51,416 bases of DNA, taken from the NCBI GenBank assembly GCA_900548735.1, contig URMC01000002.1:1-51416 (forward strand). Direction: 5' to 3'. Under the pieces are notes generated by a model that worked only from the letters and a program-made list of their open reading frames with translations, searched no databases and was not told the DNA's origin. Position numbers and translations under genes: made by a program. The DNA comes from an uncultured Eubacteriales bacterium. GTDB taxonomy: Bacteria; Bacillota; Clostridia; Oscillospirales; CAG-272. Shown here piece by piece: positions 8,342-16,817 of the stretch (positions are counted from its first letter, which is position 1; every line of letters begins with the position of its first letter).

Positions 8342-9361
8342 TTATCTTTGCACTCTCCCGCTGCCGTCACCGCCGGCAAGCTGCTCCACCTCGCTCACGC
8401 TGACTAAGTTGTAGTCGCCCTCGATGGTGTGCTTGAGGCACCCTGCCGCCACGGCAAATTCCAGCGCGTCCTGATCGTTTTTCCCGCTTTGCAGGGCGTA
8501 AATCAACCCGGCGCCAAAGCCGTCTCCCCCGCCCACACGGTCCACAATGTGCATCGCATATTTGCGGGAGAAAACCGAATCCTTGCCATTGTACATCATC
8601 GCCGCCCAGTTGTTGTCGGAAGCGGAAATGCTTTCCCGCAGGGTCATCGCCACCTTGGAAAAGCCATAGCGCCCGCAGAGTTCGCGGGCAATGCGGGTAT
8701 AGCCGGCGGGGGTCAGCACGCCGTCAAACAGTTCGTTTGCGGTCGGGGTAATGCCGAAAACGTCCTTTGCCTGCCCGTCATTGGTAATGCAGACGTCCAC
8801 AAAAGGCATCAGTTCACCGATGACCTTTGCCGCCTTTTCGCGCGACCACAGGTTTTGCCGGTAGTTGACATCGGCTGAGACCGTCAGCCCCATCCGTTTG
8901 GCGGTTTTTGCCGCCACCATTGTAATCGCCGCTACATTATCGCCAAGAGCCGGGGTAATGCCGGTAAAATGGAACCATCCGGCGCCCTCAAAAATTTTCT
9001 CCCAGTCAAAATCGGCGGGGTCTGCCAGCGCCATGGAGGAGCCGGCACGGTCATACACCACCTTGGAGGGGCGCTGCGACGCGCCTTTTTCCAGGTAGTA
9101 GAGCCCGAGGCGAGGTCCCCCCCGCACAATGCCGGAAACCCCTACCCCGAAGCGACGGAGCGAATTGATCGCCGCCCCCGCAATATCGTTTTGCGGCAGT
9201 TTGGTCACAAATTCCGCCTCGGTGCCGAAGTTGGCAAGCGACACGGCAACGTTTGCTTCCGCGCCCCCGAAGACCGCGCCGAAACGATCCGCCTGTGAAA
9301 AGCGGAGATAGCCCTCCGGCGCCAGACGTAACATCAATTCTCCAAAGCATATGGTTTTCAT
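8342..9361 (-). CDS. kdgK: PfkB-family sugar kinase, probably 2-keto-3-deoxygluconate kinase
   Basis: 339-aa ribokinase-fold kinase. The start MKTICFGELMLRL and the N-terminal FGGAEANVAVSLANFG motif are typical. The C-terminal signature is VGGGDGFGAGLIYALQSG, where Asp is the catalytic base; Gly-Asp-Gly-Phe replaces the commoner Gly-Asp-Ala-Phe. Its place directly after KDPG aldolase (16-nt gap, GGGAGGG before the start) supports KDG kinase: phosphorylation of 2-keto-3-deoxygluconate to KDPG, the end of the uronic-acid (pectin) pathway. Without the aldolase neighbour, fructokinase would also be possible. Confidence 0.85.
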   Translation of the reverse strand: MKTICFGELMLRLAPEGYLRFSQADRFGAVFGGAEANVAVSLANFGTEAEFVTKLPQNDIAGAAINSLRRFGVGVSGIVRGGPRLGLYYLEKGASQRPSKVVYDRAGSSMALADPADFDWEKIFEGAGWFHFTGITPALGDNVAAITMVAAKTAKRMGLTVSADVNYRQNLWSREKAAKVIGELMPFVDVCITNDGQAKDVFGITPTANELFDGVLTPAGYTRIARELCGRYGFSKVAMTLRESISASDNNWAAMMYNGKDSVFSRKYAMHIVDRVGGGDGFGAGLIYALQSGKNDQDALEFAVAAGCLKHTIEGDYNLVSVSEVEQLAGGDGSGRVQR

Positions 9362-9377
9362 CTGTTATCCCTCCCGG

Positions 9378-9986
9378 TCACGCATGGACCAGCGCCACGG
9401 CGCGGGCAGTTTTTTCCCGAATCTCGTCGGGCGTCCCCTTCACCATCCAACTGCCGCCGCAGGCGATGATTTTGGGGAACGCGAGATAATCTTTCACATT
9501 CTCCTCATTGACCCCGCCGGTCGGGAGAAAGCGCATCGCCGGGAACGCGGCGGAAAGCGCCTTGATGGTGCCAAGACCGCCGAAATCGGAGGCAGGGAAG
9601 AATTTCACGATCTCCAGCCCCGCGTCCATCGCGGCAATGATTTCGGTCGGGGTGACACAGCCGGGCAGATACAGCACGCCCTTTCTGCGGCAAACCTCTG
9701 CCACCGCAGGGGAAAAGCCGGGGCCTACAATAAATTTTGCCCCGCACGCAATCGCGTGCTCCGCCTGATCCGCGCGCACCACCGTGCCGGCGCCGATCAG
9801 CATTTCCGGGAATTTTTCGCACGCCAGGCGGATTGCCGCCGCCGCGCACTCGGTGCGGAAGGTGATCTCCGCTACGGGAAGCCCGCCGTCGCACAGTGCC
9901 TGCATGGTCGGCTCCGTATCCCCGATGTTTGCCAGCACCACAACCGGCACGATTTTCAGTTTCTGAATCTGTTCTGTCAGTTCCAT
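9378..9986 (-). CDS. eda: KDPG / 4-hydroxy-2-oxoglutarate aldolase
   Basis: 202-aa class I aldolase. The Schiff-base lysine is Lys128 in EIVKFFPAS and the catalytic glutamate is Glu40 in VAEITFRTE; GAGTV and LPTGGV form the phosphate-binding region. It cleaves 2-keto-3-deoxy-6-phosphogluconate to pyruvate and glyceraldehyde-3-phosphate. The ATG at 9986 is preferred over the in-frame ATG at 10007 because AAAGGGGA lies just upstream of it. It forms a two-gene operon with the kinase behind its own promoter. Confidence 0.93.
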   Translation of the reverse strand: MELTEQIQKLKIVPVVVLANIGDTEPTMQALCDGGLPVAEITFRTECAAAAIRLACEKFPEMLIGAGTVVRADQAEHAIACGAKFIVGPGFSPAVAEVCRRKGVLYLPGCVTPTEIIAAMDAGLEIVKFFPASDFGGLGTIKALSAAFPAMRFLPTGGVNEENVKDYLAFPKIIACGGSWMVKGTPDEIREKTARAVALVHA

Positions 9987-10016
9987 CTGTTTTCCCCTTT
10001 GCTTCAAACTGCTTTT

Positions 10017-10045
10017 AGCATACCGCCGTCCGCCGCTTTTGTCAA
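10017..10045 (-). promoter_or_regulatory. Promoter for eda-kdgK
   Basis: On the minus strand TTGACA (10045-10040), 17 bp, TATGCT (10022-10017). The TGA stop codon of the upstream lnt gene is part of the -35 hexamer. Confidence 0.7.
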
Positions 10046-11649
10046 GCCGCGTGGGGGTTCTTCTCTTTCTTTTTCTCTTTTATTGTGTGCCACAGCTGCC
10101 ACAATGGCAGTGCCGCCAGCGCCGCAATCAGCAGATACACGAAAAGATTGCCGATATAAGAGTAGAGCGTGCGCCCGGTATTCAGATACACGGTGCCCAC
10201 CGTCATCCCCTCGGTCATCGGTGCCAGCACCCCCTCGGTCTTGCCCTTGGGCGTAATGATGTCGGTAATGCCGGTGTCGGCGGCACGCACGAAATAACGG
10301 TTGCTCTCGATTGCACGATAGCGCGCCTGATTGTTGTGCATATACGCGGCGGCAGAGTCGGTAAACCAGGAGTCATTGGTGGGCAAAATTATCACGTTGG
10401 CACCGTCGCGCACGCTTTGCAATGTCAGCACCTCGTAAATGGAATCAAAGCAGATCAGCGTGCCGATCTTCCCCCACTTGGTGTCCACCAGCTCACTGCT
10501 CTGGCCGGGGGTCAGATCCTCGGTCAGCATGCCGATATCGGCAAACACCGGCACCACTACCTCCGCCACCCGGCGGAAGGGCACATACTCGCCAAAGGGC
10601 ACCAGCTTTCTTTTTTTGTAAACCGTATCGTCCACCCCGCCGTCCGGGTACACGGTAAACACGGCGTTGTACTCCTCGCCGTTTTCGCCTGCCGCAAACG
10701 CGCCGCAACGGATGGTTATCCCATAGGTCGTGGCAAGCCCGCAGATATACTCCCGCAACGGCGTGCCCTCATCCATATAAAAAGGCAGAAAGGTTTCGGG
10801 AAAGACCACCATGTCCGCCCCTGCATCTGCGGCTTTGGCGGTATAGCTTTCGTAAACCTCTTTGGTGCGCTGGGTATACTCGGCATTCCACTTTTCCGCG
10901 GAGCCGACATTGCCCTGCACCGCGGCAATCACCATGCTGTTGCCCTTGCCCACGTCCGCGGTGCAATAGCCGATTACCCCGCATACGGTGTGAAAAACAA
11001 CCACCCCTGCGGCAAGTATCGCCGCAGTGCGGCGCCCCGCCGGGTGCAGGAGCAGAAAAGCAATCAACCCGTTGAACAGACACAGGCAGAATGTGATGAA
11101 ATAGGTGCCGAACAGTGCCGCGCTGTTCGGGAGGAACGGCATTTCGATCTGCCCCAGCGCCAGCCGCGCCCACGGCACGCCCACAAAAGTGTGCGTGAGG
11201 CACCACTCCAACACCGCGTAAAGCCCGGAAAAGAGAAGCGGCATCATCAGCGGGAATTTCTTCACGGGGGCCGTGCGGCAAAGCGCCGCAAACAGCGGGA
11301 AAAGGCAGGCGCTGATCACCGCGTGCAGGAGCGACAACCCCACCCAGCAAAGCGCCACGGTCAGCGCCGCCTGCCCTTTGGTGATCCCGGCAAAGCTCAT
11401 TGGATAGAGTGCCAGAAACCAATAATAATTGACAAGGTAAAACGGGAAAAAGTAGAAAAAGCCGTAGCGGTAAAACCGCCGCACGCGGGTCTTCCCCTCC
11501 TCCGCGCGGCAAAACAGGAAAAGAAGCGCCGGAATCATGCTGACAAACCCAAGCACCCCCGCTTTCGGGAAAAGCAGCGGCAGTGCCGTCAGGGCGGCGT
11601 TGATCGGCAATATCCACGGATACGTGATGAGTTTTGCGGCATTTTTCAT
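10042..11649 (-). CDS. lnt: Apolipoprotein N-acyltransferase (Lnt-like)
   Basis: 535-aa membrane enzyme with hydrophobic helices over residues ~1-230, a nitrilase-type catalytic domain (~235-500) and a final transmembrane helix. The triad is readable: Glu285 in VVFPETFLP, Lys346 in YKKRKLVPFGEY, Cys400 in GTLICFDSIY. Lnt adds a third acyl chain to the N-terminal cysteine of lipoproteins. It is classical in Gram-negatives and only patchy in Bacillota, so it is notable here; the window also encodes lipobox proteins as possible substrates. AAAGGAG supports the ATG at 11649 rather than the longer frame to 11670. It lies 13 nt after the rluA-like gene. Confidence 0.88.
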   Translation of the reverse strand: MKNAAKLITYPWILPINAALTALPLLFPKAGVLGFVSMIPALLFLFCRAEEGKTRVRRFYRYGFFYFFPFYLVNYYWFLALYPMSFAGITKGQAALTVALCWVGLSLLHAVISACLFPLFAALCRTAPVKKFPLMMPLLFSGLYAVLEWCLTHTFVGVPWARLALGQIEMPFLPNSAALFGTYFITFCLCLFNGLIAFLLLHPAGRRTAAILAAGVVVFHTVCGVIGYCTADVGKGNSMVIAAVQGNVGSAEKWNAEYTQRTKEVYESYTAKAADAGADMVVFPETFLPFYMDEGTPLREYICGLATTYGITIRCGAFAAGENGEEYNAVFTVYPDGGVDDTVYKKRKLVPFGEYVPFRRVAEVVVPVFADIGMLTEDLTPGQSSELVDTKWGKIGTLICFDSIYEVLTLQSVRDGANVIILPTNDSWFTDSAAAYMHNNQARYRAIESNRYFVRAADTGITDIITPKGKTEGVLAPMTEGMTVGTVYLNTGRTLYSYIGNLFVYLLIAALAALPLWQLWHTIKEKKKEKNPHAA

Positions 11650-11662
11650 CGCACTTCTCCTT

Positions 11663-12622
11663 TCATGCAAAATCTTTCAAAAACCAGACGTCCTCCCGCG
11701 GGATGGCAAATTCTCTCCCGCGCAGGTACCCCAGCACCCCGCTGTCATCGGCAAAATCAAACCGCAGTTTCCACGCGTAAAGCGCCTGATATTTATAGCC
11801 CCCCGCGCGGTCGTCACGGTTGTGACCGTACTTCCCGTCGCCCAACAACGGGTGCCCGATGAACGCGAGGTGTGCGCGGATCTGATGCGTGCGCCCGGTC
11901 ACCAATTCCACTTCCAATAAGCTCCGGTCGCCTTTCTCGGTAAGCACACGGTATTTGGTGATGATGTTTTTGACGCCCGGCAACGGCTTTTCTGATACCG
12001 TTACGGTATTTGTGGCGGCGTCCTTGCGCAAAAAGCCGGTCAGCGTTGCCGCTTTTTGCGGCATTTTGCCGTGCACGGCGCAAAGATAAAATTTGGAGGT
12101 CTCGTTTTGCTTGATTTTCTCATTCATCTCGCGCAGAGCCTCGGCGTTTTTCGCGGCAATCACGATGCCGCCCGTGTTGCGGTCAATCCGGTTGCAAAGC
12201 GCCGGCGCAAACGACTGCTCCCTCTCCGGGTCGTATTCCCCTTTTTGGTAGAGGTAGGCTTTCACGTGCAAAATCAGGGTGTTTTCCCCTCCGTCCGTGT
12301 CCTCGTGTACAAGAACCCCGGGGCGCTTGTTTAACAGGAGAATGTTTTCATCCTCGTAAATTACCGACAGTTTAGGGCGGATATTGGAAAGCGTTCCGGT
12401 GTCCCCGGTCGGCACGTCAAAAAACTCGTCTCGCAGGAAAAGCTGAATCGTATCCCCCGCCGCCAGCATCTGATTTTCCTTGGCGCGCGCACGGTTGACC
12501 TTGATTTTTTTGGTGCGGATGGCTTTGTACATCATGGAAAAAGGCAACCCGCGCACTGCTTTGGACAGGAATTTGTCCAAGCGTTGCCCCGCGTCGTTTT
12601 TCCCTACGGTCAGTTCTCTCAT
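11663..12622 (-). CDS. RluA-family 23S rRNA/tRNA pseudouridine synthase
   Basis: 319-aa protein with an N-terminal S4-like RNA-binding segment (DKFLSKAVRGLPFSMMYKAI) and the RluA catalytic motif, here NRIDRNTGGIV with the nucleophilic Asp. RTHQIRAHLAFIGHPLLGD is the conserved second motif. The family isomerises specific uridines in rRNA or tRNA; the target cannot be assigned among RluC, RluD and RluA types. GGGAGG is 7 nt from the ATG at 12622, whereas the upstream ATGs (12628, 12646) are poorly placed. It is probably cotranscribed with lnt. Confidence 0.88.
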   Translation of the reverse strand: MRELTVGKNDAGQRLDKFLSKAVRGLPFSMMYKAIRTKKIKVNRARAKENQMLAAGDTIQLFLRDEFFDVPTGDTGTLSNIRPKLSVIYEDENILLLNKRPGVLVHEDTDGGENTLILHVKAYLYQKGEYDPEREQSFAPALCNRIDRNTGGIVIAAKNAEALREMNEKIKQNETSKFYLCAVHGKMPQKAATLTGFLRKDAATNTVTVSEKPLPGVKNIITKYRVLTEKGDRSLLEVELVTGRTHQIRAHLAFIGHPLLGDGKYGHNRDDRAGGYKYQALYAWKLRFDFADDSGVLGYLRGREFAIPREDVWFLKDFA

Positions 12623-12660
12623 CTCCATCCTCCCTTTTGCCGACAAAACAGGATATATAA

Positions 12661-12690
12661 GAAATTCGGCAGTATGTGCTGCCGAATTTC
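12661..12690 (-). terminator. Hairpin after upp, weak terminator
   Basis: GAAATTCGGCAG and CTGCCGAATTTC pair perfectly (12 bp, 6-nt loop). On the minus strand only TTATATAT follows, so termination is likely incomplete and upp transcripts may read into the rluA-like gene. Confidence 0.5.
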
Positions 12691-12704
12691 AGAAAGTTTG
12701 CAAC

Positions 12705-13334
12705 TTACAGCGTGCCGAAGATACGGTCGCCCGCGTCACCAAGACCCGGAATGATGTATGCGTGCTCGTTGAGGCACTCATCCAGCGCCGCGGTGTAAAT
12801 TTCCACATCCGGGTGCGCCTCCTGCACTCTCTTTACGCCTTCGGGCGCCGCCACCAGGCACATAAAGCGGATGTGCGTGCAGCCGTGCTCTTTGAGTTTG
12901 GAAAGTGCGTCCACAGCGGAGCCGCCGGTTGCCAGCATCGGGTCAACCAGAATCACCAGTCTCTGCTCAATGTCGGCGGGCAGTTTGCAGTAGTATTCCA
13001 CCGGCTCGTGCGTTTCGGGGTCACGGTACATCCCGATGTGACCGACCTTGGCGACCGGAACCAGGCTCTGCAGCCCGTCTACCATGCCAAGACCCGCGCG
13101 CAGGATCGGCACGATGGCGATTTTTTTGCCGGAGATCATTTTAGCGTCCATTTTGGTGATGGGGGTCTCGATATGCACGGTCTCCAGCGGCAGATCGCGC
13201 GTGAGTTCGTAGCCCATCAGCATCGCGATCTCGTTCAGCAGTTCGCGAAAGTCTTTGGAGCCGGTTTTTTTGTTACGCATAATGGAAAGCTTATGGGTGA
13301 TGAGGGGGTGATCAATCACGTGTAAGTTACTCAT
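12705..13334 (-). CDS. upp: Uracil phosphoribosyltransferase
   Basis: 209-aa pyrimidine salvage enzyme that converts uracil and PRPP to UMP. The PRPP loop is LVDPMLATGGSA, and the C-terminal uracil-binding segment IPGLGDAGDRIFGTL is complete. The start at 13334 (MSNLHVIDHP) follows AAAGGAG; the frame open to 13394 runs through the promoter and is rejected. Confidence 0.96.
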   Translation of the reverse strand: MSNLHVIDHPLITHKLSIMRNKKTGSKDFRELLNEIAMLMGYELTRDLPLETVHIETPITKMDAKMISGKKIAIVPILRAGLGMVDGLQSLVPVAKVGHIGMYRDPETHEPVEYYCKLPADIEQRLVILVDPMLATGGSAVDALSKLKEHGCTHIRFMCLVAAPEGVKRVQEAHPDVEIYTAALDECLNEHAYIIPGLGDAGDRIFGTL

Positions 13335-13365
13335 TTTCGTTCTCCTTTGCTTTATTTCGCATTTT

Positions 13366-13394
13366 ATTATACTCCACTCTTCCCCGTTTTTCAA
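13366..13394 (-). promoter_or_regulatory. Promoter for upp
   Basis: Minus strand TTGAAA (13394-13389), 17 bp, TATAAT (13371-13366). Confidence 0.8.
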
Positions 13395-13433
13395 GAGAAA
13401 ATGAAAAAAAGTGCAAAAGTTTTCACGCCTTTG

Positions 13434-13462
13434 TTGACCGGAAAGGGCAAACGTGTTAAAAT
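13434..13462 (+). promoter_or_regulatory. Promoter for mtaB
   Basis: TTGACC at 13434-13439, 17 bp, TAAAAT at 13457-13462, 33 nt upstream of the start codon. Confidence 0.65.
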
Positions 13463-13494
13463 ATAAAATGATATGAAAGAAAAGGACTGGGTCT

Positions 13495-14811
13495 ATGGCA
13501 GAAAAAACCTATACCGTTGCGGTACTGACGCAGGGCTGCAAGGTCAACCAATATGAAAGCGAAGCTATCGCCGAGGCGTTTGAGCGCGTGGGTTTTCGCG
13601 TGCTTTCCGGCGATGAGGTGTGTGACGCATACGTCATCAACACCTGTACCGTGACCGGGGAATCCGACCGCAAGGCGGGGCAACTGATCCGGCGGGTACA
13701 TCATCTGGCGCCGGGGGCAAAAATTTTAGTGACCGGGTGCTTCTCACAGGCGCGCCCGGAGGCGGCGGCAAGCATCCCCGGTGTGGATTTTGTGTGCGGC
13801 AACCGTGACAAGCTCTCGGTTGTATCGGCGGCGGTGCGTCTCTTGGAAGAGCCGGCGCAAGAGGGTGCGCCCGTGCCGGTGATCGGGGATATGGAGAGCG
13901 CCGCGTTTGAGAAAATGACCATTACGAAATTCGAGCGCACGCGCGCCTACGTGAAAATCGAAGACGGGTGCGAAAACCACTGCACCTACTGCGCCATCCC
14001 CGGCGCGCGGGGGCGGGTGCGCTCCAAAGCGCCGGAGGACGTGCTTACAGAGGTGGAGGGGCTGATCGCCGGCGGGTGCCGCGAGGTGGTGCTGACCGGC
14101 ATTGAAACCGCCTCCTACGGCAGAGATCTGCCGGGCGTTACGCTGGCAGAACTGCTGAAAAAGGTGGACGCTCTGCCGGGTATCGGGCGCATTCGGCTCG
14201 GTTCCCTTGACCCGTCGCTTTTTAAAGAGGATTTTGTGGCAACCGTGGCGGGGCTTTCCCACCTTGCGCCGCATTTTCATCTGTCGGTGCAAAGCGGCAG
14301 TTCTGCCGTGCTTGCCGCGATGAAACGCAAATACAACCGCGAGATGGCGCTTGCGGGTATCCGGCGCCTGCGCGCGGCGATTCCGCACGTACAGTTGACG
14401 GCGGATTTTATCGTGGGCTTTCCCGGGGAGAGTGAAGCGGACTTTGCCGACACGATGTCGTTTGCAAAGGAAGCGGATTTTCTTCATATGCACGTGTTTG
14501 CCTACTCCCGGCGGGCGGGCACCGTGGCGGCAAACCTGCCGGGGCAGATCCCCGTGCCGGTGAAAAAAGAGCGCTCCGCCGCGCTGATCGCGCTGGGAGA
14601 GGAAATGCACCGCGGCATACTCACGCGGGCGTTGGAAAACCCCTTGCGCGAGGTGTTGTTTGAAAGTTTTTCCGGCGGGGTTGCCGTGGGGCACACTGCC
14701 GACTTTTTGGAGGTTGCCGTCAGGAGCGACCGCCCGATGCACGCCGAAACCCACACCGTGCGCCTGCTTGAGGCAAGCGGTGACCGATTGACTGGAGAGG
14801 TGCTGAAATGA
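13495..14811 (+). CDS. mtaB: tRNA t6A37 methylthiotransferase MtaB
   Basis: 438-aa radical-SAM enzyme that adds a methylthio group to t6A at position 37 of ANN-decoding tRNAs. The N-terminal UPF0004 domain starts VLTQGCKVNQYESE and carries the cluster cysteines (also INTCTVTG and GCFSQ). The radical-SAM motif C159-x3-C163-x2-C166 is in DGCENHCTYCAIP. A C-terminal TRAM-like domain follows. The wording around GCKVNQYE and GARGRVRS fits MtaB better than MiaB or RimO. The 3' end overlaps the next gene by 4 nt. Confidence 0.93.
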   Translation: MAEKTYTVAVLTQGCKVNQYESEAIAEAFERVGFRVLSGDEVCDAYVINTCTVTGESDRKAGQLIRRVHHLAPGAKILVTGCFSQARPEAAASIPGVDFVCGNRDKLSVVSAAVRLLEEPAQEGAPVPVIGDMESAAFEKMTITKFERTRAYVKIEDGCENHCTYCAIPGARGRVRSKAPEDVLTEVEGLIAGGCREVVLTGIETASYGRDLPGVTLAELLKKVDALPGIGRIRLGSLDPSLFKEDFVATVAGLSHLAPHFHLSVQSGSSAVLAAMKRKYNREMALAGIRRLRAAIPHVQLTADFIVGFPGESEADFADTMSFAKEADFLHMHVFAYSRRAGTVAANLPGQIPVPVKKERSAALIALGEEMHRGILTRALENPLREVLFESFSGGVAVGHTADFLEVAVRSDRPMHAETHTVRLLEASGDRLTGEVLK

Positions 14812-16187
14812 ACGAAACACCATTTACCCCCGGTATCTGCCGGGAAAACCGCAATTTCCGCTTTCTTTCAGGGGAGGCGCTGACGGGGCTTGGCAAAGAA
14901 CTGGGGCTGTGCCTGCCGCAGGAACTGCTTGCCCGCTATCAGGAGGTTTGCCGCACGGTACTGTTGCGCGACCCCACCGAAACGGAACTGAAATTTCTTG
15001 ACCGCGTTTTTTGCCTGTTCCGGCAGATGCCGGAGGGAGTGCGGGTTGCCGCCGTTACGGGTGCGGATGACGAAACTGCGCGCGTATGGGGGGATATTTG
15101 CAGGAAGGGGCGGGAGATCGGTGCCAAGACGCCGCCCACCGAGACGGAGTTACTGGCGCTTTGCGGCAAGGCGCTTGCCCGCGCCGGGATTACCGCCGCC
15201 TCTCCCTTGCTGACCGTCGGCTCCGCCGCCGGAATTGCCGCCGCCTGCCGGGGGAAACAGCCGGAATTGTTGCTGAATGTCGGCAACTGTGCGGGCGCGC
15301 TGTTGCCCCCGCAGGGCAAAACAGCCCCCGGCGCCTGTATGCTGTATCTGATGACGGCGAGGGAGGAAACCGATTTTCCCTCGGAAATCGCGGCGTTTCT
15401 TGCCGCAAACACCGCGCTGAATCTTCAGCCTTTGGCGCTCACGGGCGGGGAGGGGATTTTGCCCCACCTTGCCACGGGTACGGGGCTGGACGTGGACTTT
15501 TCCCTGTTGCCGGGCTTTGACCCGGAGCACCCGGAGGAAGTGTTGTTCACCGTGGGCAGGCGGGCATTCCTCTTTTTTGCTCCGCAGAACGCCGTGCCGC
15601 TGTTGGCGGGGCGGGAAAATCTGTTGCTCTTCGGCTCCGCCAACCGTTCCGGGCGGCTGACCCTGCGGGCGGGAAATGTGCCCCTTTGCGTGCTTCCCTC
15701 CTCCTTTTTCCCGATGCTTGCCACCTGCGCGCCGATGGCATTGCCGGTAAAGCCGACCGAAAGCGCGGCGGGCGAGGTTGCCCTTGCGGAAAATGAGACT
15801 GCGCTGCTGGCAGGAGTGCAATGCGGCAACAATGTGCCTTATGCGATTGCACAGTGCCTTTCGATGCTTGCCGCGGGCGGCGCGGCGCTTTCCACCGTGC
15901 GGATGAGCGCGGTGCTGGAACAGCCCGCGGGGGACGCGTGTGCCACCGCCACGGCGGAGGCGCTGCCCCTGATTTTCGGCTATCACCGCGCGGCGGCGGA
16001 ACTGGTTCTGCCCACCGCCGGGCACGCCGCAATAGAGGACGAGCGGCTTCCCCACCCGCGCCTGACGGTTTTTCTGCTTGCCAACCGGAAAAGCGGCGGG
16101 GCGGCACCGTTGCCGGGAAGCGCGGCAGAGCGCGTGCGCAACGGCGATTTTGAGGAAATGAGACGGGCGCTTTTCGGAAAAATGTAA
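14808..16187 (+). CDS. Unknown protein, possibly a degenerate PurL (FGAM synthase) relative
   Basis: 459 aa, not confidently recognised. Residues ~22-60 read like the linker of large clostridial FGAM synthases: a helical start followed by RDPTETELKFLDRVF, where PurL has RDPTxTE...D. The following catalytic SDHCRHTTF segment of PurL is absent. The rest has several Gly/Ala-rich stretches (LTVGSAAGIAAA, LLLNVGNCAGALLPP) and two candidate domain repeats but no ATP-binding signature I can name. It starts inside the mtaB stop codon (ATGA), so it is cotranslated with mtaB. Codon use matches the neighbours. It may be a non-catalytic PurM/PurL-fold protein; the function is unknown. Confidence 0.6.
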   Translation: MNETPFTPGICRENRNFRFLSGEALTGLGKELGLCLPQELLARYQEVCRTVLLRDPTETELKFLDRVFCLFRQMPEGVRVAAVTGADDETARVWGDICRKGREIGAKTPPTETELLALCGKALARAGITAASPLLTVGSAAGIAAACRGKQPELLLNVGNCAGALLPPQGKTAPGACMLYLMTAREETDFPSEIAAFLAANTALNLQPLALTGGEGILPHLATGTGLDVDFSLLPGFDPEHPEEVLFTVGRRAFLFFAPQNAVPLLAGRENLLLFGSANRSGRLTLRAGNVPLCVLPSSFFPMLATCAPMALPVKPTESAAGEVALAENETALLAGVQCGNNVPYAIAQCLSMLAAGGAALSTVRMSAVLEQPAGDACATATAEALPLIFGYHRAAAELVLPTAGHAAIEDERLPHPRLTVFLLANRKSGGAAPLPGSAAERVRNGDFEEMRRALFGKM

Positions 16188-16204
16188 AAAAATCAAAAAA
16201 ACAC

Positions 16205-16233
16205 TTGCAATTCTCAAAAAACTGTGTTATAAT
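16205..16233 (+). promoter_or_regulatory. Promoter for rpmB
   Basis: TTGCAA at 16205-16210, 17 bp, TATAAT at 16228-16233. The leader contains a small hairpin, GCACC/GGTGC (16271-16284), just before the ribosome binding site AGGAGGTG. Confidence 0.85.
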
Positions 16234-16301
16234 GAGCACCGTTGCAATCAAAACAGAAGATAAACGACAGGCACCTTAGGGTGCGACAGGAGGTGTCAGA
16301 A

Positions 16302-16487
16302 ATGGCAAAGTGCAGCATTTGCGGAAAAGGTGTGGTGTTCGGTCAGAACGTTTCGCACTCCAACCGTAAGACCAACCGTACCTGGAAGCCCAACATCCGC
16401 AAAGTAAGAGCGATTGTTGACGGCACACCCACGACGGTGGCTGTTTGTTCTCGTTGCCTGCGTTCCGGCAAAGTGAACCGCGCATAA
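16302..16487 (+). CDS. rpmB: Ribosomal protein bL28
   Basis: 61-aa large-subunit protein. It starts MAKCSICGKGVVFGQNVSHS and contains CxxC pairs at the N-terminus (CSIC) and near the C-terminus (CSRC), the zinc-binding (C+) form of L28. AGGAGGTG is correctly placed before the ATG at 16302; an in-frame upstream extension to 16242 lies in the leader. It is monocistronic, between its own promoter and terminator. Confidence 0.97.
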   Translation: MAKCSICGKGVVFGQNVSHSNRKTNRTWKPNIRKVRAIVDGTPTTVAVCSRCLRSGKVNRA

Positions 16488-16500
16488 GAGAATTGAAAAA

Positions 16501-16529
16501 ACCGGGCGTACCGCCCGGTTTTTTCTTTT
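16501..16529 (+). terminator. Terminator of rpmB
   Basis: ACCGGGCG and CGCCCGGT form an 8-bp stem with a TAC loop, extended by flanking A and T runs, then TTTTTCTTTT. Confidence 0.92.
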
Positions 16530-16550
16530 GTAATAAATGAAACGCACCGA

Positions 16551-16696
16551 CATTCCGGCGGCACCGCCTTGCGGCGGGGCTAATAGGCAGACGCGTTACT
16601 TTGGGTGCGCACGCCCAACATTCCGGCGGCACCGCCTTGCGGCGGGGCTAATAGGCAGGCGCGTTACTTTGGGCGCGCACGCCCAACGTTCCGGCG
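16551..16696 (+). repeat. Two tandem 68-bp units plus a 10-bp third start
   Basis: Units 16551-16618 and 16619-16686 differ at only a few positions; a third begins at 16687 and breaks off after about 10 bp. Each unit contains a GC-rich hairpin (GGCGGCACCGCC...GGCGGGGC) and ACTTTGGG-8 nt-CCCAA. The latter matches the element at 39650-39675. There are no spacers, so it is not a CRISPR array. Confidence 0.85.
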
Positions 16697-16726
16697 TGAG
16701 CTGCTGAAAAGTTTTTGCGGGAGTTT

Positions 16727-16758
16727 AAGAGGGGGCTTTTTTCAAAAAGCCCCCTCTT
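16727..16758. terminator. Long bidirectional hairpin, probable proC terminator
   Basis: AAGAGGGGGCTTTTT and AAAAAGCCCCCTCTT are near-perfect 15-nt arms. It lies 60 bp beyond the proC stop on the minus strand. Confidence 0.65.
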
Positions 16759-16817
16759 GCGCGCCTGCGGCGGGCAATAGAAAGAATGAGTGCGCCGCCG
16801 GGAAGCCGGTGCGTATT

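Noticed and set aside
10039..11862. A 607-codon plus-strand frame opposite lnt
   Set aside because: It is an Arg/His/Pro-rich shadow of the GC-rich lnt gene with no ribosome site or motifs. Similar shadows at 25544-27319, 28121-29389 and 31334-32740 were dropped for the same reason.
16551..16696. CRISPR array
   Set aside because: The two 68-bp units abut with no spacers, and there are no cas genes.
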